A stretch of DNA of 58,248 bases from Salinisphaera sp. G21_0 (GCF_017744115.1 NZ_JAGHQW010000039.1:1-58248), one strand, 5' to 3'; shown: positions 8,000 to 18,171, numbered from the stretch's first letter. Notes: a model not told the origin generated them from the sequence alone. A program made the numbers and translations.

Positions 8000-8890
8000 C
8001 TAAGAGCAAACGCTACCAGGCCGGGGCTTTAACTTGCAGTTTACGTAAATAAACTTATCTGGATTAAGGATATTATCAAGAAAATTGTCTATGGATTCAG
8101 GATTTACATAAAGCCCCATTCCAGGCACTCCTTTAATGAAACAGGTACAAAAATCGGGTTTTTTAAATTGTTCATAATTTCTTTGTTCACGATATTCCCT
8201 TAATAAATTGCTGATAAGGGCCTGTTTAGCTCCCTCGTTAAAAGCTAAATTAATTTCATCCACCACCATGCCATGGTCATCAAGAATTTCAGTGTCAGCT
8301 CCCCACCCTAATAATTGCTTCACTACGTCTATATGCCCGTACATAACCACCAACATGAGCGCAGTACGTCCATGAGTCCCGTTTTCGCAGTGAAATGCCT
8401 GGTTTACTTGTTCCTGGTTGGCATAAAGCCCCTTGGCTAACGCCAACTGACCGAATCTGCAGGCAAGGGCAAAAGGGGTGATATCAGGGTAAGTTTTATC
8501 TTCGAAAGAAAATGAGCATCGGTACCTGGCCAGTTCTTTGGCACAGTATATGGATATCAGCCTTTCAGCCCTGGAGGTATCATTGTTGTTTACAGCGTCT
8601 ATAAGCGCCTTCACCAGATTGTCCAATAACTGCTCATTGAGTACCGGCATACAGCGCCGTTCGTGCATCTGACTGACAAACGGTATTTGGTCACCTTCGT
8701 ATAAATAAAATCGTTGCAGATAAAGATGTTCAAGGAGTGCTGTGTTGACCTTGAATATACCAAAGTAAGCTTTATTGCCAGAGCCTTTACCTTCTCTTTG
8801 TGCCACATGATCCTGCGGTTTTTGAGAAGAAGCCTTAACGGTCGTACCACCAAAATCTGATGGCTGATAGCTAATTTCAGATGTAAGCAT
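8000..8890 (-). CDS. Ankyrin-repeat protein (paralogue 1)
   Basis: 296 residues. Two ankyrin repeats are visible, DITPFALACRFGQLALAKGL near 137-156 and GRTALMLVVMYGHIDVVKQL near 174-193, the latter followed by LGWGADTEILD. No signal peptide or membrane segment is seen. Residues ~105-235 align closely with the product of the adjacent gene at 8923-9891, so the pair is a tandem duplication; the N-termini differ completely. The stop of the upstream gene and this start are 32 nt apart, so they are probably co-transcribed. No clear ribosome site precedes the ATG. Ankyrin proteins in symbionts are often secreted effectors, but that role is inference here. Confidence 0.8.
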   Translation of the reverse strand: MLTSEISYQPSDFGGTTVKASSQKPQDHVAQREGKGSGNKAYFGIFKVNTALLEHLYLQRFYLYEGDQIPFVSQMHERRCMPVLNEQLLDNLVKALIDAVNNNDTSRAERLISIYCAKELARYRCSFSFEDKTYPDITPFALACRFGQLALAKGLYANQEQVNQAFHCENGTHGRTALMLVVMYGHIDVVKQLLGWGADTEILDDHGMVVDEINLAFNEGAKQALISNLLREYREQRNYEQFKKPDFCTCFIKGVPGMGLYVNPESIDNFLDNILNPDKFIYVNCKLKPRPGSVCS

Positions 8891-8922
8891 GTTGAAGAGT
8901 ATCAGTAAATTCTACAGTCGCT

Positions 8923-9891
8923 TTATTTGGAGAATAACCTGGCGAACAGGCCGAGCTTATGGGAACCTTCTTGAAGTTTGTTGTAGTCAGGATTTAAATA
9001 AGCAAACTCCTCATTATTCATACAACCTATACCATCCTCATCAGTGAATTCATTGTAACCAAGGCGGATAGGGGAATCTTTACAAGATATCAGGTCATTT
9101 TCTTTATAATATTCTATTACTAAATTTCTGATTTTTTCACGTGTATCTCCCTGGTTAAGAACTTCACCCATTTCATCAACCACATTGCCATCTTTATCAA
9201 GAGATTGAGGTTCAGCTCCCCACATTAATAATTGCCTGATCAAGTCAAAATTCCCGCTCACAGTAGTTAACATGAGTGATGTTTGTCCAACACCTTCGTT
9301 TGTGGTATCAAATGTCTGGTTTAGTTGTTCCGGATTGACGTATAGCTCCTTGACCAAATCCAACTTGCCAAGTCTGCACGCAAGAGCAAAAGGCGTGATG
9401 TCAAGGTAAGTTGTACCTTCAAAGGAAAACGAGCATCGACACCCGGAAAGTTTAGTGGCACCGTGTTCGGATATTAATCTTTTGGCGTTGGAAGTATCAG
9501 TGTCGGTAATCGCCGTTAACAGCGTTTTTATAGAACTGCCCTGTTCGGTGCGGTCTGCAGAGGAGTTAATAGACTCTCTTTTCATCAATTCACACAGTGT
9601 CGATTCATCGTCTGAATCGTTAATGAATGGCCTCTTCAGTGATTCGGAGGCATTCCTGCCAGCGATTGAGGCAGCGTCACCTGAATTGATAACCTTGCAG
9701 GATATGCCAGCAATGGGAGTAGTGGGAGATGTCGGAGCACAGCTTTGTGTTGCGATTTGTCGCGGAATTTCGGTAATTGCAACAATGGAATCCGCAAAAC
9801 GTTGATCACTTTTAGTTTGTTTATTTAAATCTGCATCAGAAGATTTATCATATTTCGGTAGCTGAGGAGGGTAAGTATTTGTTGCCTGCAT
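8923..9891 (-). CDS. Ankyrin-repeat protein (paralogue 2)
   Basis: 322 residues from ATG 9891, chosen because GGAG lies 8 nt upstream; a longer in-frame start exists. The first ~125 residues are polar, Ser/Thr/Pro-rich and low complexity, and include a short basic-acidic stretch LKRPFINDSDDES. Then come two ankyrin repeats: DITPFALACRLGKLDLVKEL and the VGQTSLMLTTVSGNFDLIRQL region with MWGAEPQSLD. A shared CRCSFSF(E) motif precedes the repeats in both paralogues. Function unknown. It lies in a minus-strand block that separates ubiC from ubiA. Confidence 0.8.
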   Translation of the reverse strand: MQATNTYPPQLPKYDKSSDADLNKQTKSDQRFADSIVAITEIPRQIATQSCAPTSPTTPIAGISCKVINSGDAASIAGRNASESLKRPFINDSDDESTLCELMKRESINSSADRTEQGSSIKTLLTAITDTDTSNAKRLISEHGATKLSGCRCSFSFEGTTYLDITPFALACRLGKLDLVKELYVNPEQLNQTFDTTNEGVGQTSLMLTTVSGNFDLIRQLLMWGAEPQSLDKDGNVVDEMGEVLNQGDTREKIRNLVIEYYKENDLISCKDSPIRLGYNEFTDEDGIGCMNNEEFAYLNPDYNKLQEGSHKLGLFARLFSK

Positions 9892-10141
9892 TTTAAAATC
9901 TCCATCAATGGTTATTTTTATCGAATACAAATGCCCGGCAGAGTCGATCATGAGCATTTGTAATGTGATGAAGAAGGTGTCTGAACAAAAACTTGTTTAT
10001 AATCCCGTAAATATTATTTTGACTGGAATATACAAATTTCGGACTAGAACTTTCCTGGAAACCTCAGAAACCATCACATATGAATACTCTGACAGTAATT
10101 ATCAGCCAAAGTTCCTTCTTGAATTGAAAAAACGCAATGTC

Positions 10142-10954
10142 TCAAATAAAACCGGGAAGTCTAGTCTCTGCTTTATGAACAGCCCCCTGCCCCTCTTCAG
10201 AGGTGACCTCGTCTAATTGCTTCTCTAGACCATCCCAAAATTTTATTCGTGCTGAAATAGACTCTTTCGCCTTGGCAACTGCAGATATTTCTGCCGTTTT
10301 GTCCCCGTTAATGCACTGTTTCAGCAGGTTCTCTGCTGCCGGGCCATGTTCATTCCCATCAAGGTCGATATGTCTCTTAAGATAGTAGGTCATGGCAGGG
10401 ACGGACTCCGGGGGGATTTCCCAATGATTCAAAAGGGAAGAAAACATCTGCGGAATGGCATCTTCACGTCCGAAAAGAAAATAACTGGCCACTTCCGGTA
10501 ACGAGCCATACTGGGCTACCTTCATGGTATCCGCAACAAATGCCTGAATGTATTCCGGTACCTCAGCAACCACCAGGGCCTGCTGCCAGGGAACACCGGT
10601 CCTGATGCTATAGATTACCTGCTGGATTTTGCTGGTGTCTGCAGATACTTCACCCATGGCTGCGAGATACATTTCCAAGTGACTCATGGGCGTGCCATGA
10701 AGATCCTTATCCGTCTCTTCATAGAGAATAATTTCATTAATGAAGCGGGCAGACGGGGCATCCGTAACTGGCACCCAGGGTAGCGGCATGGAAGTAAACT
10801 CAAGCTGCAATCTTTTCGCCAGCGACATAAAATCCCATACAGCAAAGACATGAGCTTCCATAAAGGCCGACAACGTCTCCACACTGGTAATTTTCTGGTA
10901 GATGGAGTGATGGAAAAGTTGTTCTTGAAGAGGGCGTAAGTCTTCTGTAAACAT
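10142..10954 (-). CDS. DUF3050 family protein (heme-oxygenase-like fold)
   Basis: 270 residues. It begins with the family-typical segment LFHHSIYQKITSVETLSAFM followed by EAHVFAVWDFMSLAKRLQ. Conserved histidines, glutamates and aspartates occur in helical context (HVFAVWDF, HLEMYLAAMGE, LKRHIDLDGNEHGPAAENLL), consistent with a helical heme-oxygenase-like or di-iron scaffold. The activity of DUF3050 is not established. It is transcribed away from ubiA and toward the ankyrin pair, 250 nt upstream of it, so it need not be in the same operon. It is part of the insertion between ubiC and ubiA. Confidence 0.75.
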   Translation of the reverse strand: MFTEDLRPLQEQLFHHSIYQKITSVETLSAFMEAHVFAVWDFMSLAKRLQLEFTSMPLPWVPVTDAPSARFINEIILYEETDKDLHGTPMSHLEMYLAAMGEVSADTSKIQQVIYSIRTGVPWQQALVVAEVPEYIQAFVADTMKVAQYGSLPEVASYFLFGREDAIPQMFSSLLNHWEIPPESVPAMTYYLKRHIDLDGNEHGPAAENLLKQCINGDKTAEISAVAKAKESISARIKFWDGLEKQLDEVTSEEGQGAVHKAETRLPGFI

Positions 10955-11113
10955 GATAGTCTCCCGCGATAAGCAATTTGCTCTGGCAGGCCGACAAGAC
11001 TACATAGACATTGGACACATGGCAGCCTGGCTGATCATTTTTTTATCGGCAAAACATGTGTCGGCTGGAAGGCCCTGACTATATTTCCAAAACACAGAAC
11101 GCCAAGGGCGCAG

Positions 11114-12022
11114 ATGAAATTTATACAATCGATAACAGGCGCTGATAAATGTGCAGAGCTGCTGGATCAGCACGTACCACGCTGGAAAGACTTTATTCAA
11201 CTGGCTCGCCTTGATCGCCCCATCGGCATTTATCTACTGCTATGGCCAACACTCTGGGCGCTCTGGCTCGCGGCCGAAGGCATACCCTCTGTTGGTAATC
11301 TGGTGGTTTTCATTCTTGGGGTGGTGCTGACCCGCAGCGCTGGCTGCGTGGTTAATGATTATGCTGACCGACATTTTGATGGTCATGTAAAACGAACCCG
11401 GCAACGTCCGTTGGTGACCGGAAAGATAACCCCGAAAGAAGCCCTGATATACGCCGCCAGCCTGTTTTTCGTGGCCTTTCTGCTGGTATTGACCACCAAT
11501 GCCCTGACCATCTATCTCTCCTTTGCCGCCCTGCTACTCGCCTCAGCCTACCCTTTTGCCAAACGACACACTTATCTGCCGCAGGTGGTATTGGGTGCCG
11601 CATTTGGCTGGTCCATCCCCATGGCATTTGCCGCTGAGGCCGACACGTTGACCACCCAGACATGGCTGTTGTTTATCGCCAATCTGTTATGGACTGTCGC
11701 CTACGATACCCAGTATGCCATGGTGGACAGAGACGATGATCTGCAGATCGGCATTAAGTCCACCGCCATTTTATTTGGCGAAATGGATAATCTGATTATT
11801 GCCTGTTTTCAGACGTTTACCCTGATAGCCCTGGTGATGCTGGGGTTACAGCTGGAATTAGCCTGGCCATTCTATGCCAGCCTTGTTGCAGCAGCCGCAG
11901 GTTTTACCCACCAGCAATGGTTAACCCGCAACCGTGAAAGGGACCCTTGTTTTAAAGCCTTTCTTTCTAATCATTGGGTTGGTGCCGCCATATTTCTCGG
12001 TCTGGCCTGTTCTCTGTGGTGA
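11114..12022 (+). CDS. ubiA: 4-hydroxybenzoate polyprenyltransferase
   Basis: A 302-residue inner-membrane prenyltransferase that attaches the isoprenoid tail to 4-hydroxybenzoate in ubiquinone synthesis. The first Asp-rich site is [20 protein letters not shown] and the second is [12 protein letters not shown]; both bind Mg-prenyl diphosphate. Eight or nine hydrophobic helices follow, and the N-terminal [20 protein letters not shown] is diagnostic. It uses the product of ubiC. A strong hairpin lies just after its stop, separating it from phoB. Confidence 0.95.
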   Translation: MKFIQSITGADKCAELLDQHVPRWKDFIQLARLDRPIGIYLLLWPTLWALWLAAEGIPSVGNLVVFILGVVLTRSAGCVVNDYADRHFDGHVKRTRQRPLVTGKITPKEALIYAASLFFVAFLLVLTTNALTIYLSFAALLLASAYPFAKRHTYLPQVVLGAAFGWSIPMAFAAEADTLTTQTWLLFIANLLWTVAYDTQYAMVDRDDDLQIGIKSTAILFGEMDNLIIACFQTFTLIALVMLGLQLELAWPFYASLVAAAAGFTHQQWLTRNRERDPCFKAFLSNHWVGAAIFLGLACSLW

Positions 12023-12044
12023 CCGGCTGAAACACCTGAATTTG

Positions 12045-12071
12045 AAGGTTGAGCAGAAAGTGCTCAACCTT
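12045..12071. terminator. Strong hairpin after ubiA
   Basis: A perfect 11-bp stem (AAGGTTGAGCA / TGCTCAACCTT) around GAAAG starts 22 nt after the ubiA stop. The trailing sequence is pyrimidine-rich but not a T run. It may act as a Rho-independent-like terminator or as a 3' mRNA stabiliser. Confidence 0.6.
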
Positions 12072-12191
12072 CACCTTCCCTTTATCACTTCAACGACAGG
12101 AAAACAGCAGCTCATGGGTTGGACAGCCAGCAAAAAGTCCATCAAATTTTCCTCAACGTCATTTTTCTGTAACATTCCCTCGCTGTAATAC

Positions 12192-12209
12192 CTGTCATAA
12201 AGATAAACG
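12192..12209 (+). promoter_or_regulatory. Candidate Pho box upstream of phoB
   Basis: CTGTCATAAAGATAAACG matches the 18-bp Pho box (two CTGTCAT-like units with an AT spacer) perfectly in the first half and poorly in the second. Two further CTGTAA units lie just upstream. It is 44 nt before the phoB ATG, where autoregulation by PhoB would be expected. Confidence 0.4.
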
Positions 12210-12252
12210 GTTACCAAAGCAATCTTCTCTCATTCAACCCCGGGGTATTCTC

Positions 12253-12942
12253 ATGTCTGGCAAAACAATTCTAATTGTGGATGATGAAGCACCCATCAGG
12301 GAAATGGTGGCTATGGCGCTGGAAATGGCTGGTTATCAGTGCCTGGAAGCAGCCGATGCAAGACAGGCGCACTCACTGGTGGTGGATAACCGACCCGATT
12401 TGATCCTTCTGGACTGGATGCTACCGGACATCTCGGGTATCGAACTGGCCAGACGACTAAAGCGTGACCAGCTGACAGCAGAAATTCCGATCATTATGTT
12501 GACCGCCAAAGGGGAAGAAGACCATAAAATCCAGGGGCTGGAAACCGGTGCGGATGATTACATCACCAAGCCTTTCTCTCCCCGCGAGCTCGCTGCCCGA
12601 CTTAAGGCCGTACTGCGCAGAACTCATGGAATGGACGAACAGTCGGCTATCGTCGTCAAAGGGCTGGAACTGGACCCTGTCAGCCACCGGGTCAGTATTG
12701 ATGGCAACCCTGCCGAAATGGGGCCAACGGAATACCGGCTGCTGCAGTTCTTCCTGACTCATCAGGAGCGAGCCTATTCCCGTGGGCAGTTGCTTGACCA
12801 GGTCTGGGGTGGCAATGTGTACGTTGAAGAGAGAACGGTGGATGTCCATATTCGCCGCCTGAGAAAAGCGCTGGGCAGTGGCTATGAGAATTACATTCAA
12901 ACCGTCAGAGGTACTGGCTACCGTTTTTCCACTAAAGCGTAG
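12253..12942 (+). CDS. phoB: Phosphate regulon response regulator PhoB
   Basis: A 229-residue OmpR-class regulator, exactly the usual length. The receiver domain has acidic pocket D10-D11, phospho-acceptor D54 ([13 protein letters not shown]) and the switch lysine in ITKPFSP. The C-terminal winged helix spans ~130-227 and includes [15 protein letters not shown]. It activates Pho-regulon promoters under phosphate limitation after phosphorylation by PhoR, encoded 115 nt downstream. The ATG at 12253 begins [14 protein letters not shown]; longer in-frame extensions have no homology to the family. Confidence 0.97.
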   Translation: MSGKTILIVDDEAPIREMVAMALEMAGYQCLEAADARQAHSLVVDNRPDLILLDWMLPDISGIELARRLKRDQLTAEIPIIMLTAKGEEDHKIQGLETGADDYITKPFSPRELAARLKAVLRRTHGMDEQSAIVVKGLELDPVSHRVSIDGNPAEMGPTEYRLLQFFLTHQERAYSRGQLLDQVWGGNVYVEERTVDVHIRRLRKALGSGYENYIQTVRGTGYRFSTKA

Positions 12943-13057
12943 AATGCTGGAATTCAATGAAAATGGCTTCAGTGACGTTTTCCTCATCACCGCCTGATGA
13001 CATAAGAATGATGGTCAGGATCAATCACCATAAGCTCAACAAACTGCGGAACTGCCT

Positions 13058-14386
13058 GTGACCACCTCTGTCCGATCCTGGTTTACCGGTAGAATAGTGT
13101 CAATACTTGCCATCGGGCTACTGGTCGGCTGGCTGGCTGACCGGATTTTTCTGGGGCTTTTTCTTGCCACATTGTTCTACCTTCTCTGGAGCCACCAGCA
13201 ACTGCACCGATTGCTGATATGGCTTGAAAAGGCGGCCCATAAAGAGCTGGATCCTCCGGAAAGCACCGGCGTATGGGGTGAGATCTTTGACGGTATTTAT
13301 AGAATTCAGCGCAAACACAACCGCTCAAAACAGCGACTTTCCAGCGTGATAGAACGCATACAGGAATCAACGGCAGCATTAAACGACGGAATCGTCATGG
13401 CCGACCAGAATGGTTCCCTTGAGTGGTGGAACCGTGCCGCCGGAGAGTTACTGGGCCTGCAAATGCCCGATGACCAGGGACAGCTCCTGACAAACCTGGT
13501 CAGAAATCCAAAATTTGCCCGCTATATGGACAATAGCCACGGCAAAGAGCCCATTAAGATCGATTCACCGGTGCATGAGAGTCGGCAGCTTCAAATAGCC
13601 ATTACCGTTTATGGGCAGGGCAATCGACTTCTGTTGGTCAGGGATGTCAGCCGGTTGCATCAGCTTGAAATCATGAGAACCGATTTTGTTGCCAATGTTT
13701 CCCATGAATTGAGAACACCTCTAACCGTGATTTCCGGTTATCTGGAGACCATGAGTGATGGTATGGCAATGAATCCGGATACACCGCCCATCTTTAATCG
13801 TGCCCTTGGTCAAATGCAGGAGCAGGCAACCAGAATGCAGCGACTGATTGAGGATCTTTTGTTACTTTCACGGCTTGAAGCAACGGAACCCGAAAGAATA
13901 AGTCAATCAGTGACGCTTAATTCTCTGCTTGCCGGTATCGTTAACGACGCCAAAGCATTGAGCGGTGAAAATCAGCACCAGTTACAACTTGAATGCGACG
14001 ATGATGCCTTATTAACGGGGGATGCCGTGGAGCTGCGCAGTGCCTTTTCTAACCTGGTTTATAACGCTATCCGCTATACCCCGTCTGGAGGAAAGGTGCA
14101 GGTGAAGTGGTGGCAGGATAAGGAAGGTGGACACCTGATGGTTCAGGACAATGGTGTTGGCATTGACCCTGTTCACATCCCAAGACTGACTGAACGTTTT
14201 TACCGGGTGGATAAAAGCCGCAGTCATGCGACAGGGGGCACAGGTCTTGGACTGGCGATTGTAAAACATGTTTTATTAAGGCATGAAGGTCGTATCAGTA
14301 TCAGTAGCCATCCGGGAAAAGGTAGCCGTTTTATTTGTCACTTTCCCTTGTCGAGAATCAAGCAAGCCAACGTCGTCAACGTATAG
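13058..14386 (+). CDS. phoR: Phosphate regulon sensor histidine kinase PhoR
   Basis: 442 residues, GTG start. Two closely spaced hydrophobic segments (about 12-47) anchor it in the membrane without a large periplasmic loop, as usual for PhoR. A PAS domain follows (NDGIVMADQNGSLEWWNRAA), then HisKA with the phospho-accepting histidine in FVANVSHELRTPLTVISGYL. The HATPase domain has the N box NLVYNAIRYTPSGG, QDNGVGIDP and GGTGLGLAIVKH. It phosphorylates or dephosphorylates PhoB in response to the Pst/PhoU status. No pst or phoU genes follow here. Confidence 0.96.
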   Translation: MTTSVRSWFTGRIVSILAIGLLVGWLADRIFLGLFLATLFYLLWSHQQLHRLLIWLEKAAHKELDPPESTGVWGEIFDGIYRIQRKHNRSKQRLSSVIERIQESTAALNDGIVMADQNGSLEWWNRAAGELLGLQMPDDQGQLLTNLVRNPKFARYMDNSHGKEPIKIDSPVHESRQLQIAITVYGQGNRLLLVRDVSRLHQLEIMRTDFVANVSHELRTPLTVISGYLETMSDGMAMNPDTPPIFNRALGQMQEQATRMQRLIEDLLLLSRLEATEPERISQSVTLNSLLAGIVNDAKALSGENQHQLQLECDDDALLTGDAVELRSAFSNLVYNAIRYTPSGGKVQVKWWQDKEGGHLMVQDNGVGIDPVHIPRLTERFYRVDKSRSHATGGTGLGLAIVKHVLLRHEGRISISSHPGKGSRFICHFPLSRIKQANVVNV

Positions 14387-14461
14387 CAGACCGGTTGAAC
14401 ACGATCTTTCCGGTAAATGGTGATATTAACGCCGTATTTGCCAAAACAAACTCATGAAAAT

Positions 14462-14490
14462 AAAAAAAGGGTCTGCAAGACCCTTTTTTT
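14462..14490. terminator. Bidirectional terminator between phoR and the H-NS gene
   Basis: A run of seven A, GGGTC, a short loop, GACCC and a run of seven T gives a T tail in both directions. It serves phoR on the plus strand and the convergent H-NS-like gene on the minus strand. Confidence 0.9.
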
Positions 14491-14508
14491 ATTCAGAGCA
14501 AATAAAAC

Positions 14509-14949
14509 TTACTCTTCGATCTGTTCCAGAGCGCAGTCCAGACGCTTCTTGCCAGTGCGCTCCAGGTACGCCTGGAAATCACGTGGCAGACGGCCAGTAG
14601 TGGCACCTTCCCACTTAATGCGCTCACCCGCTTCGTTCTCGTATTCAAAAGTGTACTTTTGAATATTTCTGCGACGCTTCTGTACTGTCTCTTCCGGTTC
14701 CAGATTACCCAGACCCAGATCATTCATGGAAACACCACGGTCAGCCATAATCTGCTTGATGGCTTCAATGCTTTCCTGCTTCTTCTTACGCTTTTCTTCG
14801 TCTTTGGCACGAGCTTCCTGCTTCTCAGTCAGCACATCGTTCAGACGGGAAATGATACGCTCCAGATCTTCCGCGTGTACATCTTTAAACAGTGAGCGAA
14901 TACGGGTTTTGCTGCTGAGGCGATGCAGAACTTCTTCAAAAATATTCAT
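14509..14949 (-). CDS. H-NS family nucleoid protein
   Basis: 146 residues. The N-terminal half is a long charged coiled coil (oligomerisation; DLERIISRLNDVLTEKQEAR, then a KDEEKRKKKQES stretch). A linker with QKRRRN leads into the C-terminal AT-hook-like DNA-binding domain: KYTFEYENEAGERIKWEG, then TGRLPRDFQAYLERTGKK, corresponding to the Y-x-ENG...W-x-G-x-GR-P core of H-NS. It would silence AT-rich, horizontally acquired DNA, such as the effector blocks in this window. The glycine/arginine hook reads TTGRLP rather than QGRTP, a moderate divergence. Confidence 0.85.
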   Translation of the reverse strand: MNIFEEVLHRLSSKTRIRSLFKDVHAEDLERIISRLNDVLTEKQEARAKDEEKRKKKQESIEAIKQIMADRGVSMNDLGLGNLEPEETVQKRRRNIQKYTFEYENEAGERIKWEGATTGRLPRDFQAYLERTGKKRLDCALEQIEE

Positions 14950-15318
14950 TTACTCTACGACTCCTTGGTCTTGATAGAACTTCCTACTTAGGAATAAAGA
15001 TGTTCAATTCGATGAACTTTATACAGCAAGATTTTTTTAGATGGAAGTACCATTATATAAATTTTAAAAATAATGTGAATCACTGATAGTAAAAACTGTC
15101 AGGTTATTAATCCGAAATCAGGCAGGTTGTTTTTTTGATCAGAAGGAATAAGTTGTATAACTCCGATATGGATCATGTTGAATGGGAATCACAAAACACA
15201 CAAAGAGCACAAAGGAAAAGAAAAGCTCTTCTTCGTGCTCTTTGTGTCCTTTGTGGTTCAAAAATGAATGGATAGTTGCTTAATATTTACCGTAAATGTA
15301 TCAGCTATCAATCGACGT
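14950..15318. other. Intergenic region upstream of the H-NS gene and downstream of spoVR
   Basis: 369 bases, very AT-rich from 14985 to 15080, as expected for an H-NS-type promoter subject to autoregulation. The distal part contains the 13-bp inverted repeat annotated separately. No gene is seen. Confidence 0.5.
15198..15247 (-). terminator. 13-bp inverted repeat downstream of spoVR
   Basis: ACACAAAGAGCAC and GTGCTCTTTGTGT are perfect complements around a 24-nt purine/pyrimidine-skewed loop. On the minus strand the stem is followed by GTTTTGTG, so it could terminate the prkA-yeaH-spoVR mRNA. CACAAAGGA/TCCTTTGTG repeats nested in it suggest a repetitive family rather than a simple terminator. 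Confidence 0.5.
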
Positions 15319-16821
15319 TTATTTGCGTTTCTTATTCTCACTGCACTGCCAGCTTTGAGTGACTGTGCCATTTTCAAACGACTCAATCTCCACATCAAAC
15401 TGCCAGATCCTGTGTATATGCTTCAACAGCTCGTCGGTCTCTTTTCCCAATGGTCGACCTTCATGCTGGTAATGACGGAGCGTCAGCATGCGGTCGCCCC
15501 GGACATTGACATTATAAACCTGAATGTTGGGTTCCCTATTACCCAGGTTATACTGAGCGGCCAGTGACTCACGGATGGCCTTATAGCCTGTTTCATCGTG
15601 AATGCTGTCCACCTCAAGATAAGTGCGGGACTCATCATCCAGAATTGAAAACAGTCTTAAATCCCGCATCACTTTGGGTGACAGAAACTGCAGGATAAAG
15701 CTTTCATCCTTAAAGTTTTTCATGGCAAAGTGAACAGTATCCAGCCAGTCGCTGCCGGCAATATCCGGAAACCACTCCCGGTCTTCATCGGTAGGGTTTT
15801 CACAAATACGACGAATATCCATAAACATATGGAAGCCGAGGGTGTATGGGTTGATGCCACTGTATTGCGGGCTATCAAAAGGTGGCTGATAGATAACGCT
15901 GGAATGGGAGTGAAGAAACTCCAGCATAAAACCATCGGACACCTTGCCCTCGTTGTACAGCTCATGCAGAAGGTGGTAATGCCAGAAACAGGCCCACCCC
16001 TCATTCATCACCTGAGTCTGTTTCTGAGGGTAGTAGTATTGGGCAATTTTTCTGGCTATTCGCAACAGCTCCCGCTGCCAGGTTTCCAATAACGGTGCAT
16101 TCTTTTCCAGGAAATAGAGCAGGTTTTCTTCCGGGTCTTTAGGAAAGCGCTCTTCCTGTTCCTGCTCATCTTTCTCAACCTTTGGAATGGTGGTCCAAAT
16201 GTCGTTCAGAGTCCTCTGGATATACTCCGCCCTCTCTTCCTGCCGGGCCTGTTCCTGCTCAGCGGATAAGGGCCGGGGCCGTTTATATCGATTAACCCCC
16301 TGATTCATTAATGCATGACAGGCGTCGAGTATTTCCTCAACCGCCTCAATGCCATACTTCTCTTCACATTCCGAAATATAATGTTTAGCAAATAACAGGT
16401 AGTCGATAATAGACTCGGCATCGGTCCAGGTTTGAAACAGATAGTTCCCTTTGAAGAATGAGTTATGACCATAGCTGGCATGGGCTAATACCAGCGCCTG
16501 CATGGTCATCGTATTTTCTTCCATTAAATAGGCAATGCAGGGATTTGAGTTGATCACAATTTCATAGGCCAGCCCCATTCTGCCCCGTTGGTAGTTTTGC
16601 TGGGTATGAAGAAAGTGTTTACCAAAACTCCAGTGGTTATACATTAATGGCATACCCGTTGAGGCATAGGCATCCATCATCTGTTCAGAGCTGATAATCT
16701 CAATTTGATTCGGGTAGGTTTCAAGGCGGAAGCGATCAGCAAGACGGGCCAGTTCCCTGTCGTATTCCTGAATCAGCTCAAACGTCCACTCCGGCTCACT
16801 GGAAATCAACTGGCTGCTCAT
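15319..16821 (-). CDS. SpoVR family protein (YcgB-like)
   Basis: A 500-residue cytosolic protein of the SpoVR/YcgB family. Signature stretches are [40 protein letters not shown], and [20 protein letters not shown] with HSSVIYQP. The His/Glu-rich motifs suggest a metal-binding fold, but the biochemical role is unknown. It is the third gene of a conserved prkA-yeaH-spoVR unit linked to stationary phase and stress. Its ATG overlaps the yeaH stop (ATGA), so translation is coupled. Confidence 0.93.
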   Translation of the reverse strand: MSSQLISSEPEWTFELIQEYDRELARLADRFRLETYPNQIEIISSEQMMDAYASTGMPLMYNHWSFGKHFLHTQQNYQRGRMGLAYEIVINSNPCIAYLMEENTMTMQALVLAHASYGHNSFFKGNYLFQTWTDAESIIDYLLFAKHYISECEEKYGIEAVEEILDACHALMNQGVNRYKRPRPLSAEQEQARQEERAEYIQRTLNDIWTTIPKVEKDEQEQEERFPKDPEENLLYFLEKNAPLLETWQRELLRIARKIAQYYYPQKQTQVMNEGWACFWHYHLLHELYNEGKVSDGFMLEFLHSHSSVIYQPPFDSPQYSGINPYTLGFHMFMDIRRICENPTDEDREWFPDIAGSDWLDTVHFAMKNFKDESFILQFLSPKVMRDLRLFSILDDESRTYLEVDSIHDETGYKAIRESLAAQYNLGNREPNIQVYNVNVRGDRMLTLRHYQHEGRPLGKETDELLKHIHRIWQFDVEIESFENGTVTQSWQCSENKKRK

Positions 16822-18095
16822 GCATTTTCCTTTTTTTCAAACAGTTTACGGAAAACCGGGTAAATATCACTGGGCGATTTAATCTGCTGCATGGCAAAGT
16901 GATCTTTAAACTTCTCCGCTACACTCTGGTACTCACGCCACAAATTCTGGTGGGCACGGTCGGTAATTTCCACATAACAGTAATACTGGACCTTTTGCAT
17001 AATCTGCTCGGTGAGAATCTTGGTGCAGACACTGGAATCCCCTTCCCAGTTATCACCGTCCGATGCCTGGGCAACATAAATATTCCAGTCCACCGGGCTG
17101 TAACGCTTATTGATCACATCACGGGTCATTTCCAGGGCACTGGAAACAATGGTTCCCCCGGTTTCCCTGGAATAGAAAAAGTCATCCTCATCCACTTCTT
17201 TTGCGGCTGTATGATGACGGATAAAGACCACTTCAATCTCTTTATAATTACGCTGCAAAAACAGATAGAGCAGAATAAAGAAGCGCTTGGCCATGTCTTT
17301 GATGTCCTGAGTCATGGATCCGGACACATCCATCACACAAAACATAACGGCCTTATTACTGGGCGAAGGCACTTTGACCATGTTGTTGTATTTCAGGTCA
17401 AAGTCATCAATAAATGGTAGCCTTTTCAGCTTGGCATTCAGCTCTTTTATCCGTTCTCTTAACTCAACAACTCGTTGCTGATTCGTTTCATCCGGGCTGA
17501 CTTCCATTTCCCGGAGCTCTTTTTTCAGTGCCCGTATCTCCCGACGATCACCGCCGGATAAGGCAATACGACGAGCATGGGCTGAACGCAGGGAACGCAC
17601 CACATTCAGACGGTCCGGAGAGCCTGCTGTCGTATACCCTGCCTGTCGAATCTTGAATTCCGTCATATCCTCCAGCTGTTTCCGAACCAGGTTTGGCAGC
17701 TCAAGGTTATCAAACATATGTTCCAGGAACTCATCATGATTGATCTGGAAGCTGAATTCATCCATCCCTTCGCCGCTGTTGCCAGCCTTGCCCTTACCGC
17801 TTCCGGAGCCACTGCCGCCCGATGGCCGCTTGATACGATCACCACTGACAAACTCCTTGTTGCCCGGATGAACCTGCTTATAACGCCCACCCTGACCGTG
17901 GCGGAATACCGGCTCAGAAAGATCTTTTCGGGGAATGGTGACTTCGCTGCCAGAAACCACATCAGTAATGGAGCGTTTATTTACAGCATCAGACACTGCT
18001 TTCTTGATATGCTTCTTATATCTCTCAAGAAACCGCTGGCGATTGACGGTACTTTTATTTTTTCCATTCAACCGTCGATCGATAATAATACTCAT
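16818..18095 (-). CDS. yeaH: YeaH/YhbH family protein (DUF444, VWA-like)
   Basis: 425 residues from ATG 18095, which has AAGGAG 8 nt upstream. It begins [20 protein letters not shown] as family members do. A glycine/serine-rich low-complexity linker ([17 protein letters not shown]) lies near residue 100. The C-terminal half carries a von Willebrand A-like metal site, [20 protein letters not shown] (DxSxS). It probably works with the PrkA kinase; in E. coli yeaG and yeaH are co-expressed under RpoS and nitrogen starvation control. It overlaps spoVR by four bases and lies 76 nt after prkA. Confidence 0.93.
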   Translation of the reverse strand: MSIIIDRRLNGKNKSTVNRQRFLERYKKHIKKAVSDAVNKRSITDVVSGSEVTIPRKDLSEPVFRHGQGGRYKQVHPGNKEFVSGDRIKRPSGGSGSGSGKGKAGNSGEGMDEFSFQINHDEFLEHMFDNLELPNLVRKQLEDMTEFKIRQAGYTTAGSPDRLNVVRSLRSAHARRIALSGGDRREIRALKKELREMEVSPDETNQQRVVELRERIKELNAKLKRLPFIDDFDLKYNNMVKVPSPSNKAVMFCVMDVSGSMTQDIKDMAKRFFILLYLFLQRNYKEIEVVFIRHHTAAKEVDEDDFFYSRETGGTIVSSALEMTRDVINKRYSPVDWNIYVAQASDGDNWEGDSSVCTKILTEQIMQKVQYYCYVEITDRAHQNLWREYQSVAEKFKDHFAMQQIKSPSDIYPVFRKLFEKKENA

Positions 18096-18171
18096 GAACA
18101 CGCTCCTTGTGTGCCCTTTATGACAAACAGGGCGAGAATCCATTCGCCCTGCCTCTCTACCCGGACGGCAG

